Below, piece after piece: positions 1 through 7,692 of a stretch of 24,879 nt of DNA (positions are counted from its first letter, which is position 1; every line of letters begins with the position of its first letter). The position numbers were made by a program, and so were the translations under genes. The DNA lies in contig JBIKKI010000019.1 of assembly GCA_044360435.1 (NCBI GenBank), forward strand, positions 1-24,879, in the 5' to 3' direction. The stretch comes from REEB481 sp044360435. Lineage in GTDB: Bacteria; Bacteroidota; Bacteroidia; NS11-12g; UBA955. The notes under the pieces are model-generated. The model ran no database searches. It saw only the letters and a program-made list of their open reading frames with translations, and was not told the DNA's origin.

Positions 1-1
1 C

Positions 2-1432
2 ATCATGAAAGACCAACAGGTGAGCGGGATTCAAAATCTGGGATCTTCCATCAATTCATCCTTAAACGAGTATTGGCCGGGAATGACCATAGACGGCCGC
101 ATGTTTGTATTCACGCGCAGGGTGAACATGCAGGAGGATTTTTTCATGGCTGAACGTTTACTCGATACGGGCTGGAAAAAAGCACGTCCAATGACGGGAT
201 CCATCAATACGGAAGACAATGAGGGAACAGTGTCTATTCCTGCTGATGGTTCCAGGGTATTTCATACGTATTGCGGACCGGGAACGATTGGCAGTTGTGA
301 CCTTGTGGTCAGCGAACTGAACGGTGGTTCATGGTCGCCCAGGGAAAATCTCGGACCCGGAATTAATACGCCTTTTTGGGAATCAGGACCTGCTGTTTCC
401 GCAGATGGAAGAACCTTGGTATTCTCAAGTGCGCGCCCGGGTGGATACGGAGGAAAAGATTTGTGGATGAGCAGTTGGACCGGGACCGAATGGACTCCGG
501 CGTTGAATTTGGGATCAAAAATAAACACTTCAAAGGATGAGGAAGCACCGTTTCTGCACTACGACGGTGTGACCCTGTACTTTGCATCCACAGGGCACCC
601 CGGGCTTGGAAATCATGATTTGTTCATGAGTAAGCTGAATGATGAGGGAAATTGGACCACTCCGGTAAATCTTGGTGCGCCGGTAAATACGCAGGAAGAT
701 GAAATGGGCCTTTATGTGGACCGTCTCGGAAATCTTGGATATTTTGCTTCGGATCGGCCCAAAGGATTCGGCGGCCTGGATATTTACTCGTTTCAGATTC
801 CCGGAAAGTTGAAGCCGGTGCAAACCAATTATGTGAAGGGAAAATTGCTGGATGATGCCAATGGCAGTTCTATTCAGGGTTCTGTGGAAATCACCGACCT
901 GAACACGGCTAAAGTGGCTTATGCCGCGCTGTGTTCTGACTTCATCATTCCCTTGAAGCTGGGCGGAAATTATGCCCTTTCCGTGCGCAGCAAAGGCTAC
1001 GTTTACTATTCACAGAATTTCCAACCCGATTCAGGGAGTATTGACAAACCTTACGAAATCACAGCCCGACTGAAGCGTTACAAAGCCGGTGAGGTGATGG
1101 TGCTTCGGAACACATTCTTTGATTCGGATAAAACCGAACTGAATCCCGAATCGCGCACAGAATTGGATAAAGTTGCGGAAATGCTGAACGAACAGGTCAC
1201 CATGCGCATTGAAATCAGCGGGCATACCGATAATACTGGTAAATCCGATTACAACCTGCGCCTGTCTCAGGGAAGGGCAGAATCTGTGAAGGCGTATTTA
1301 TTGTCTAAAGGAATAAGCGCCGGACGTGTGGAAACCCGCGGCTATGGCGACACCAAACCAGTGGCAGGCAACGATACTCCTGAAGGTAAAGCCCTGAACA
1401 GGCGCACCGAAATGAAAATCATCGGGCTGTAA
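2..1432 (+). CDS. OmpA-family protein with PD40 beta-propeller (PorE-like), 5'-truncated by window edge
   Basis: This is the 3' part of a periplasmic, outer-membrane-associated peptidoglycan-binding protein. The reading frame is open to the left edge, and the first ATG (base 5) falls just before a propeller blade, so I treat the gene as partial. From the first visible residue there are about five PD40/WD40-like blades (roughly residues 15-270, with repeats such as DGRTLVFSSARPGGYGGKDL). A carboxypeptidase-regulatory-like beta-sandwich follows (about 275-360), then a C-terminal OmpA domain (about 366-475) with the peptidoglycan-binding signature GHTDNTG and LSQGRAESV. Family knowledge: PorE, the T9SS peptidoglycan anchor, has the order TPR, propeller, regulatory domain, OmpA domain. 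A TPR region would lie outside the window. Many Bacteroidota paralogues share this order, so assignment as PorE itself is not secure. Its stop lies 6 bases from the stop of the convergent carboxylase gene. Confidence 0.85.
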   Translation: MMKDQQVSGIQNLGSSINSSLNEYWPGMTIDGRMFVFTRRVNMQEDFFMAERLLDTGWKKARPMTGSINTEDNEGTVSIPADGSRVFHTYCGPGTIGSCDLVVSELNGGSWSPRENLGPGINTPFWESGPAVSADGRTLVFSSARPGGYGGKDLWMSSWTGTEWTPALNLGSKINTSKDEEAPFLHYDGVTLYFASTGHPGLGNHDLFMSKLNDEGNWTTPVNLGAPVNTQEDEMGLYVDRLGNLGYFASDRPKGFGGLDIYSFQIPGKLKPVQTNYVKGKLLDDANGSSIQGSVEITDLNTAKVAYAALCSDFIIPLKLGGNYALSVRSKGYVYYSQNFQPDSGSIDKPYEITARLKRYKAGEVMVLRNTFFDSDKTELNPESRTELDKVAEMLNEQVTMRIEISGHTDNTGKSDYNLRLSQGRAESVKAYLLSKGISAGRVETRGYGDTKPVAGNDTPEGKALNRRTEMKIIGL

Positions 1433-1438
1433 ACACGA

Positions 1439-3073
1439 TCATGTCTGGATGACTCCGGGATTGAATGGCTTCACCGGAGCGTGGTTGGCAGCGGTAATTC
1501 CCATACTGATGACATTTCTGGTTTCAACAGGATCGATAATTCCATCTACCCACAGTCTTGCTGCCGCATAATACGGACTCATTTGCTCTTGATATCTTTT
1601 GGTGATGTCGTCCAGCAGCGCCTGTTCTGCTGCCGGATCAGAAGCCGCACCCTGGCTTGTGAGGCGCGCTTTCTCAATTTGCAGCAGTGTTTTTGCGGCT
1701 TGTTCGCCACCCATTACAGCAATTCGGGCAGTAGGCCAGGCGTAGATTAAACGCGGGTCGTAGGCTTTTCCGCACATGGCATAGTTCCCGGCACCATAGG
1801 AATTCCCGGTGATGATGGTGAATTTTGGTACCGTGCTGTTGGCCACAGCATTGACCATTTTGGCACCGTCTTTAATGATGCCTCCATGTTCACTTCTGCT
1901 TCCAACCATAAATCCTGTTACATCCTGAAGGAATACCAGAGGTATTTTCTTCTGGTTGCAATTCATGATGAACCGTGCAGCCTTGTCGGCAGAGTCGGAA
2001 TAAATAACGCCGCCCAGCTGCATTTCTCCTTTTTTACTGCGCACCACCTGACGGTTATTCGCTACGATACCAACAGCCCAGCCGTCTATTCGGGCATATC
2101 CGCAAAGAATCGTTTTGCCATAACCTTCTTTGTACTGTTCAAATTCGCTGTTGTCCACCAGGCATTTAATGATTTCAAGCGTGTCGTAAGGTTTGCTGCG
2201 GTCTGCCGGTAAGATCTGATACATGCGTTCAGCAGGTTCTGAAGGAAGGGCAGGGGTGATTCGGTCAAAACCGGCTTGTTCAAAGTGGCCGAGTTTATCC
2301 ATGATGTAACGAATTCTGTTGAGGCAGGACGCGTCATCGGGGAATTTGTCATCAATCACACCACTTATTTCGGATTGGGCGGTGGCACCACCCAGTGTTT
2401 CATTATCTACATCTTCACCGATGGCTGCTTTAACAAGATAACTGCCTGCAAGGAAAATGGATCCGGTTCCTTCAACAATCAGTGCTTCATCACTCATAAT
2501 GGGCAGATAAGCCCCGCCAGCAACACAACTGCCCATCACCGCTGCAATTTGAGTAATGCCCATACTGCTCATTACGGCATTGTTTCTGAACATCCTTCCA
2601 AAATGTTCTTTATCCGGGAATATCTCATCCTGCATAGGCAGGTAAACGCCGGCACTGTCCACCAGATATATAATAGGCAGCCGGTTTTCCATAGCAATTT
2701 CCTGTGCGCGCAGGTTCTTTTTTCCTGTGATGGGAAACCAGGCTCCGGCCTTCACCGTTGCATCATTGGCAACAATAACACAGGCCCTTCCACTTACATA
2801 GCCAATGCCTGCAACCACACCACCGGCCGGACAGCCGCCCTGTTCATGATACATCTGGTAACCGGCAAACGCGCCTATTTCCAGCCAAGAACTTCCTGGA
2901 TCTCTGAGGAAATCAATGCGCTCGCGTGCGAGCATCTTTCCTTTTTCTTTCTGCTTGCTTGCAGCTTTAGCACCTCCTCCTTCACTGATTTTAGCAAGTT
3001 TCCTGCGCACCTCATCAACCATTTGCTTCATGAGGTCCTCATTGCGGTTTGCTTCAATGTCCATTTTGGCCAT
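1439..3073 (-). CDS. acyl-CoA carboxylase, carboxyltransferase (beta) subunit, methylcrotonyl-CoA type
   Basis: The 544-residue product is a biotin-dependent carboxyltransferase of the crotonase fold, which moves CO2 from carboxybiotin to an acyl-CoA in the cytoplasm. Its length matches the family (about 510-545). The N-terminal half carries the acyl-CoA-site glycines (MGSCVAGGAYLP). The C-terminal half has LVFLQDVTGFMVGSRSEHGG, then GAKMVNAV, GNSYGAGNYAMCGKAYDPR and ARIAVMGGEQAA. FLQxxTGFMVG and YGAGNYxMCGRAY are typical of the methylcrotonyl-CoA carboxylase beta subunit; propionyl-CoA carboxylase usually has GFLPG at this point. Substrate is therefore inferred as 3-methylcrotonyl-CoA or a related branched acyl-CoA (leucine breakdown). 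No biotin-carboxylase/carrier subunit is present nearby. The start is ATG 3073 (MAKMD); a second ATG at 3064 is possible, because a -7-like box ends only 4 bases before ATG 3073. Confidence 0.92.
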   Translation of the reverse strand: MAKMDIEANRNEDLMKQMVDEVRRKLAKISEGGGAKAASKQKEKGKMLARERIDFLRDPGSSWLEIGAFAGYQMYHEQGGCPAGGVVAGIGYVSGRACVIVANDATVKAGAWFPITGKKNLRAQEIAMENRLPIIYLVDSAGVYLPMQDEIFPDKEHFGRMFRNNAVMSSMGITQIAAVMGSCVAGGAYLPIMSDEALIVEGTGSIFLAGSYLVKAAIGEDVDNETLGGATAQSEISGVIDDKFPDDASCLNRIRYIMDKLGHFEQAGFDRITPALPSEPAERMYQILPADRSKPYDTLEIIKCLVDNSEFEQYKEGYGKTILCGYARIDGWAVGIVANNRQVVRSKKGEMQLGGVIYSDSADKAARFIMNCNQKKIPLVFLQDVTGFMVGSRSEHGGIIKDGAKMVNAVANSTVPKFTIITGNSYGAGNYAMCGKAYDPRLIYAWPTARIAVMGGEQAAKTLLQIEKARLTSQGAASDPAAEQALLDDITKRYQEQMSPYYAAARLWVDGIIDPVETRNVISMGITAANHAPVKPFNPGVIQT

Positions 3074-3077
3074 GACG

Positions 3078-3085
3078 CAAAAATA
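3078..3085 (-). promoter_or_regulatory. TAnnTTTG -7 box of the carboxylase gene
   Basis: TATTTTTG on the minus strand matches the Bacteroidota -7 consensus TAnnTTTG and ends 4 bases before ATG 3073. No clear TTG is seen at the -33 spacing. If used, transcription would begin at or inside the start codon, giving a leaderless mRNA or a start at ATG 3064. Confidence 0.45.
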
Positions 3086-3155
3086 GGGATGGCAATAAGG
3101 GGAATCTATCCTCTGAGCCTAAGACGCAATGAAATTAATTATGGAGATAAAAAAA

Positions 3156-3240
3156 GGGCCGGTATCGCACCGCTACAACCTTCTACCCTTGCTTCCTTCC
3201 GGATCTGGGGGAGTTCAAAGGGAGCTGGTCGTACCGACCC
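3156..3240 (-). ncRNA. ffs: signal recognition particle RNA (small bacterial 4.5S type)
   Basis: The minus strand holds the near-invariant SRP domain IV sequence GATCCGGAAGGAAGCA (bases 3190-3206), with its GGAA tetraloop and the internal-loop bases that bind Ffh. The ends of the stretch pair: GGGTCGGTA at 3240-3232 pairs with TACCGGCCC at 3164-3156 with one G-U pair, closing the long hairpin. Seven T residues follow immediately (3155-3149), so the terminal helix plus U-run can act as the terminator. The RNA with Ffh and FtsY targets membrane and secreted proteins co-translationally. The ends are inferred from the closing helix and promoter position and may be off by a few bases. No protein gene overlaps it on this strand. 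Confidence 0.93.
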
Positions 3241-3244
3241 GGTG

Positions 3245-3274
3245 CAAAGGTAGGGAAAAACCGTTCCGGCCAAA
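3245..3274 (-). promoter_or_regulatory. promoter of the SRP RNA gene (-33 TTTG, -7 TACCTTTG)
   Basis: TACCTTTG at 3252-3245 is an exact match to TAnnTTTG and ends 4 bases before the predicted 5' end of the RNA (3240). TTTG at 3274-3271 lies 18 bases upstream, close to the usual -33 spacing. The T residues of this -33 element belong to the T-run of the neighbouring gene's terminator. This is the best two-element promoter match in the window and calibrates the distance between box and start site for the others. Confidence 0.75.
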
Positions 3275-3303
3275 AAAAAAGCCACCGGCAGGTGGCTTTT
3301 TTT
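3272..3303 (-). terminator. intrinsic terminator of the T9SS cargo gene, symmetrical
   Basis: A GCCACC/GGTGGC stem of 6 bp with loop GGCA (3281-3296) is flanked by 9 A on the left and 7 T on the right of the plus strand, so it can terminate in both directions. It lies 17 bases beyond the stop of the leftward T9SS gene and isolates it from the SRP RNA gene. Confidence 0.88.
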
Positions 3304-3320
3304 CTAAGATGCTTTTTGAA

Positions 3321-5954
3321 TTATTTGGTAACCAGAAGTTTTCCGGTTTTCTGCTCTCCGGAACATTCCAGAACAGTCAGGTAATGACCAGCCTGGAACT
3401 GGCTCACATCCAGAGAAAGTTTCTGAGAACCTGCGTTGAGCTGGAGGTCTTTGCGATATACCACCTGGCCATTCAGGTTGTACACAATAAGGGTTCCTTT
3501 TCCTGCGCGCAGTGTTTCAAATGACAACTGTGTCATGTGCTGAGCAGGGTTAGGAAATACAGTCATCGCAGCTGTACGGATTAGCTGTGCCGGACTGCTG
3601 CTGCCGGTCAGCAGCGAACGACTGCGGTAGAATCCGCGGCCATGCGTACCCAGGTAAATTTCGCTGCCCATCCAGGAGTTCCATTCGTAACCCCTGATTT
3701 CAAATACAGGAACTCTGGCCATGCCGCTGTTTTGTTCTTCCCAGGTAGTTCCACCGGTTTCTGAAGCGAAAACACCAAGGTCAGTGCCGAGTACAATGTA
3801 ATTCGGATTCTTGAAGTCAATGAATGCATCGTACACGGGAATTGCAGGCAAATTACCTGTGATATTGGTGTAAGAAGGAGTTGCAGCAAGAGCGTTGGTG
3901 CTCAGGTAAACAAAGTTGGAGTTCCCGTAGTTGCCTAAAGTAACTACGGCGCGGTTGCTGTTGTTCGGATCTACATTGATGGAAGTAACGGAACGTCCAC
4001 CTGGAAGGTTGCCGAAAACATTGCTGGAGGTAATACCGGCAGGTATGTCGCGAACACCGGGATTGGCAGCTACAGTAAATTTAGCGTTATTCAGGCCATC
4101 TACGCGGAACATTCTTCCGTCTTTGGTAATGAATAATGAGTTTCCATCGGGGGTATGTTCCAAGTCAATAATGCGGTCGTTGCCCAGTCCGCTGGCAATC
4201 AGGAACCAGGTTGGTGCCTGCGAGAAGTTGGTAGGATTCACGCACATCCAAACTTCACCGTCTTTAGCTAGGAACAAACGGCTGCTGTCGGCAATGCTGG
4301 GGTGTTCCCAAAGGGTAAATATGGTGAAAAAGTTCGTTTGTGCGATGGCAGACCCTGTTGGTCCTCCGATACGTGTGTCCCAGAAGGTTGAACGGCTTTG
4401 GCCTCCATTAGCAGAGCGATAAACCGTTCCGAAGTAGATGCTCGAGAATACGATTTTGGGATTGTAACGGCTGAATTCAACGTCAAATCCATCACCACCA
4501 CCAATAGAGACAGCACCTTTAGAGGTTTCGCCGTTGGCATTGGTGTTTCCGGTGAAGTTAATCAACTGCGTACCATTATCCTGTGAACCGCCGGTTACCC
4601 ATCCCAGGTAGTTTGCGGCTACATTATAAAGTTGATAACTGGTGAAACCGTGGTTGCGCTCGGTCCAGTTAATCAGGTCACGGCTGTGGAACAGGCCACC
4701 GTCGGTGCCAACGATGATTTCCGGAGGATTGCTGTTTGGAATCCATTCGATCACATGTTTGTCGGCATGCACGTAAGCATCGTTCCATCCGGCGCCAAAC
4801 AGGCTGGCCATGAAGCGGGCGCCGTTCACCGGATCCCATTGAGCGAGTTCCACACCACCCATGATGATATGGTCTTTGTTGCGTGGGTTTACACTAATTA
4901 CGTTGTCATACCAACCCTGATTGGTTCCAAAGATGTTGAAATAGGCACTCTGGCTTGCAATTTTGGTCCAGGTTTCTCCTTTATTGGTACTTCTGAATAC
5001 ACCGTCCAGTGCACCGTTTGATGCTGCGGACATGCAATACACATAGTTCGGATCCTGGGGGCTGATGGCAATCGCTACACGGCTTGAGCCAGATCCAATA
5101 GCCATGTCTGTATAAGTGGTTCCGCCATCGGTAGAGCGAACCAGCTTGTTGCCGAGGTTGGCAAACAGGGTTCCGTCGCTGGCAATTTTCAGTTCGCGGC
5201 AGGAGCCTGTGCGGATTCTGTTAAAGGTTGTTCCTCCGTCGGTGGTAACCCAAATCCCCGTGCTGGTACCCACATACAGTTTATTTTCTGTGGGGTGAGA
5301 AACCATGGAGTTTACCTGGAAGAAATTGCTGTTGTTGGTATTGCTCAGGCGTTTGAATACACGACCGCCCGCATCCTGGTTTTTGAAAATACCTCCACCA
5401 ACAAAAGCAGGTGAACCATTTCTGGTTCCGCTGAGGTTGGTAAATGAACCTTCACCGGTACCATAGAAGATGTCACCGTTCAGGGTTTGGCCTATGCAGT
5501 TTACGCTCAGGTTTTCCTGCATGTCATTCACTGGAGTCCAGGAAGAGCCGCGGCTGCTGCTTCTGAACAAACCACCACTCACTGAACCCACAAACCAGAT
5601 ATTCTGGCTGTCTTTGTGGATCAGGAAGGCGCGTGTTCTTCCGCCCACATTGTCCGGCCCCATGTTCTCCCAAATCAGATTTTTGTTCAGTCGGAGTCGT
5701 GGCATGCGGTCGGCTTGCGCCACCGCGTCGGCCATCCATTGCGGATCCAGATCTCCGGTAACCTGGTTATTCCTTAGTGAATACTTGTACTCAATCGCTT
5801 CACGGATGCTTTGCGCGCCACCTCCAAAATCGGCTTTGGAAGCAATCTTGTTCAGCTGAGGCATACCGGGTCGCAACGGTCTGTTCACATCGAAGGAAAT
5901 TACCGCAGCAGTCAGGACAATTCCCGCCGAAATCAGTATAGAAATTTTCTTCAT
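3321..5954 (-). CDS. large secreted beta-propeller protein with T9SS type A sorting domain
   Basis: The product of 877 residues begins with a signal peptide (MKKISILISAGIVLTAAVIS). The start is set at ATG 5954 because the frame stays open upstream only by running into the lipoyl synthase gene, while the signal peptide begins here. After about residue 90 comes ENMGPDNVGGRTRAFLI, then many sortilin/BNR-type repeats of the STDGGTTY / STNKGETW / TGGTTWEEQ kind, expected to form one or two large beta-propellers. The last 80 or so residues are a typical T9SS type A domain (VFPNPAQ ... YNLNGQVVY ... GHYLTVL ... GKLLVTK). Such proteins are exported across the outer membrane by the type IX system and released or surface-attached. 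No catalytic module is recognisable; sialidase-like labels for this fold are structural only. A terminator follows the gene, and 122 bases separate it from lipA upstream. Confidence 0.93.
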   Translation of the reverse strand: MKKISILISAGIVLTAAVISFDVNRPLRPGMPQLNKIASKADFGGGAQSIREAIEYKYSLRNNQVTGDLDPQWMADAVAQADRMPRLRLNKNLIWENMGPDNVGGRTRAFLIHKDSQNIWFVGSVSGGLFRSSSRGSSWTPVNDMQENLSVNCIGQTLNGDIFYGTGEGSFTNLSGTRNGSPAFVGGGIFKNQDAGGRVFKRLSNTNNSNFFQVNSMVSHPTENKLYVGTSTGIWVTTDGGTTFNRIRTGSCRELKIASDGTLFANLGNKLVRSTDGGTTYTDMAIGSGSSRVAIAISPQDPNYVYCMSAASNGALDGVFRSTNKGETWTKIASQSAYFNIFGTNQGWYDNVISVNPRNKDHIIMGGVELAQWDPVNGARFMASLFGAGWNDAYVHADKHVIEWIPNSNPPEIIVGTDGGLFHSRDLINWTERNHGFTSYQLYNVAANYLGWVTGGSQDNGTQLINFTGNTNANGETSKGAVSIGGGDGFDVEFSRYNPKIVFSSIYFGTVYRSANGGQSRSTFWDTRIGGPTGSAIAQTNFFTIFTLWEHPSIADSSRLFLAKDGEVWMCVNPTNFSQAPTWFLIASGLGNDRIIDLEHTPDGNSLFITKDGRMFRVDGLNNAKFTVAANPGVRDIPAGITSSNVFGNLPGGRSVTSINVDPNNSNRAVVTLGNYGNSNFVYLSTNALAATPSYTNITGNLPAIPVYDAFIDFKNPNYIVLGTDLGVFASETGGTTWEEQNSGMARVPVFEIRGYEWNSWMGSEIYLGTHGRGFYRSRSLLTGSSSPAQLIRTAAMTVFPNPAQHMTQLSFETLRAGKGTLIVYNLNGQVVYRKDLQLNAGSQKLSLDVSQFQAGHYLTVLECSGEQKTGKLLVTK

Positions 5955-6039
5955 ATCTGGATTTTTCTCAATCAAAGCGCAATTTACATCACAATAGTCA
6001 AATCTTACCTTATGGATGTAATAAACTAAGGAACGGGCG

Positions 6040-6065
6040 GTATCAGCAAACCAACGGGCTGATAC
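6040..6065 (-). terminator. hairpin downstream of lipA, probable terminator
   Basis: GTATCAGC (6040-6047) and GCTGATAC (6058-6065) form a perfect 8-bp stem with a 10-base loop, 11 bases after the lipA stop. On the minus strand it is followed by only a weak T-rich stretch, so it may be a weak terminator, an mRNA-stabilising hairpin, or part of the leader of the gene starting at 5954. The rest of 5955-6076 shows no gene and no convincing promoter. Confidence 0.5.
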
Positions 6066-6076
6066 ACCATGTAAGT

Positions 6077-6955
6077 TTAGAGGATGTGTTTTTCCGCATG
6101 GTACGAAGAGCGTACCATAGGGCCACTTTCCACATGCCGGAAACCAAGCTTCAATCCTTCTTCTTTCCACTGTGCAAACTGATCCGGGTGCACGAAAGAC
6201 TTCACTTCCAGGTGCATTTTGGTTGGTTGCAGGTATTGCCCGAGTGTTAGTACATCGCAACCGTGTGCTCTGAGGTCGTGCATGATTTGTCGGATTTCAT
6301 CGTCAGTTTCTCCCAAGCCCAGCATGACACCGGATTTGGTGCGCACACCCATTTCTTTGGTTCGTTTAATTTGCTCCAGACTGCGGGCATATTTCGCCTG
6401 CGGACGTACAATCCGGTAGAGGCGCTCAACGGTTTCCATGTTGTGGCTTACCACTTCAGGTTGTTCGCGAACCACCATTTCCAGTAAATCCCAGTGGGCC
6501 TTGAAGTCGGGAATCAGCGTTTCCATGGTTGTGTCCGGATTCAGGGCTTTTACCGCTTTGATGGTAGCCGCCCAAACGCCGGCACCTTTATCTTTCAGTT
6601 CATCGCGATTCACGGAAGTGATGACCGCGTGTTTTACACCCATGAGCCGAATGGCCTCAGCTACGCGTTGGGGTTCATCCAGGTCGTATTCGTTTGGTCT
6701 TCCGGTAGCAACGGCGCAAAATGAACAACTGCGCGTGCAAATATTCCCCAGAATCATAAAGGTAGCAGTGCCTGCGCCCCAGCATTCACCCATATTCGGA
6801 CAGCGACCGTCTTCGCAGATGGTATGCAGCTTGTGCTCGCGGACAATTTTTTTGACACGCGTATATTCAGCTCCGGTGGGAAGTTCAATTTTCAGCCAAG
6901 AGGGTTTAACAATGCCTCTTTGCTTCTGATCGGGTTGAATTGGTAATTCTATCAC
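6077..6955 (-). CDS. lipA: lipoyl synthase
   Basis: This radical SAM enzyme inserts two sulfur atoms into octanoyl chains on the lipoyl domains of 2-oxoacid dehydrogenases and the glycine cleavage H protein. The 292 residues match Bacteroidota LipA length. The auxiliary cluster motif is C47-x4-C52-x5-C58 (CEDGRCPNMGEC), the radical SAM cluster is C73-x3-C77-x2-C80 (CTRSCSFC), and the C-terminal RSSY motif is at 282-285, whose serine ligates the auxiliary cluster. ITSVNRDELKD and TMETLIPDF are further family signatures. The start is GTG at 6955, 3 bases after the stop of the upstream outer-membrane protein gene, so the two are probably co-transcribed and coupled. No lipB is present in the window. 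Confidence 0.97.
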   Translation of the reverse strand: MIELPIQPDQKQRGIVKPSWLKIELPTGAEYTRVKKIVREHKLHTICEDGRCPNMGECWGAGTATFMILGNICTRSCSFCAVATGRPNEYDLDEPQRVAEAIRLMGVKHAVITSVNRDELKDKGAGVWAATIKAVKALNPDTTMETLIPDFKAHWDLLEMVVREQPEVVSHNMETVERLYRIVRPQAKYARSLEQIKRTKEMGVRTKSGVMLGLGETDDEIRQIMHDLRAHGCDVLTLGQYLQPTKMHLEVKSFVHPDQFAQWKEEGLKLGFRHVESGPMVRSSYHAEKHIL

Positions 6956-6958
6956 GGT

Positions 6959-7672
6959 TTACTGGGCGTATCCGAGTGCAAAACTAAGGTAAAAGGAAGA
7001 ATAAACACTTTTGGAAGCTTGCCCGTACATGATGGGTAAACTCTTGCTGAAAGCGTCAATCATGATGCCGCAACCCAGTTGTTTGTAGTCGTTTCTGAAA
7101 TTGCCCCAGCGCGCTTCCAATCCCATCCGCATGTGTATTCCCGGAATTACCGTGCCTTCTCCAAGTCCGTAGTTGAAAGCCGAACGACCGCCAATCAGAA
7201 ACTGTGGATTTAACTCGGGATTGTATCTTGTTGGACGATAATAGGCTGTGTTGTTGTCGATGTACAGTAAATCAACATATACCGGCGCCATATAAGCCAT
7301 ATTCAGACCGCCTGAAAAATGTCCATGCAGGCCGATGGATTTGCGATCGCTGCGCGCAGCAATTTGCTTGCGCCAACCGATGAACCCACGCAGTACATAG
7401 GCCCGATTGATTTTCCCAAATACGTATGGAGAACTGTTGGGGATGGAGGTGTTTACCACGTCAATTTCCCTGGGGTGGCGAAGATTCCCCAGTTCCAGAC
7501 TCCGAATCAGCGAATGCCCTTCACGAACCTGACGTGCGCTTCCCATGAAAAAACCAACGCCCTTTCCGCTCGCAGCAATACCTAAGCTGATGTCTTTTGC
7601 AGATTGACTCCATGCCGGAACCACTGCACAGATTCCCATGATAAATGCCAGAATACGTGTCAAGGTGAACAA
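6959..7672 (-). CDS. predicted outer-membrane beta-barrel protein, unknown function
   Basis: The product is about 237 residues with a hydrophobic N-terminus ending in PAWSQ, a likely signal peptidase I site. The rest shows alternating aromatic/polar strands, many Gly and Tyr, and an aromatic-rich C-terminus (YSSFYLSFALGYAQ) typical of a small outer-membrane barrel. I do not recognise a named family. There is no ATG at the head: the frame opens after a TGA at 7691-7693 and candidate starts are TTG 7672 or TTG 7663. The internal ATG (12th codon) would remove most of the signal peptide. Since TTG 7672 lies inside a -7-like box (TAAATTTG), TTG 7663 may be the true start. lipA follows 3 bases downstream. 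Divergent from the OsmC gene. Confidence 0.75.
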   Translation of the reverse strand: MFTLTRILAFIMGICAVVPAWSQSAKDISLGIAASGKGVGFFMGSARQVREGHSLIRSLELGNLRHPREIDVVNTSIPNSSPYVFGKINRAYVLRGFIGWRKQIAARSDRKSIGLHGHFSGGLNMAYMAPVYVDLLYIDNNTAYYRPTRYNPELNPQFLIGGRSAFNYGLGEGTVIPGIHMRMGLEARWGNFRNDYKQLGCGIMIDAFSKSLPIMYGQASKSVYSSFYLSFALGYAQ

Positions 7673-7687
7673 ATTTACAGAAATTTG
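7670..7687. promoter_or_regulatory. palindromic divergent promoter element between barrel gene and OsmC gene
   Basis: CAAATTT-ACAG-AAATTTG is a perfect inverted repeat with 7-base arms. Read leftward it gives TAAATTTG (exact TAnnTTTG); read rightward it gives GAAATTTG (one mismatch), ending 5 bases before ATG 7693. The start codons of the two genes are only 20 bases apart. The repeat could be two back-to-back -7 elements, an operator, or both. Confidence 0.5.
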
Positions 7688-7692
7688 CCTTC

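Noticed and set aside
2276..3253. A 325-codon plus-strand frame antisense to the carboxylase gene
   Set aside because: It lies opposite a well-conserved gene and runs into the SRP RNA locus; its translation is Cys/His/Asn-rich without domain features.
5955..6260. A 102-codon N-terminal extension of the T9SS cargo gene
   Set aside because: It overlaps the 3' end of lipA in another frame and places the clear signal peptide internally; ATG 5954 is the natural start.
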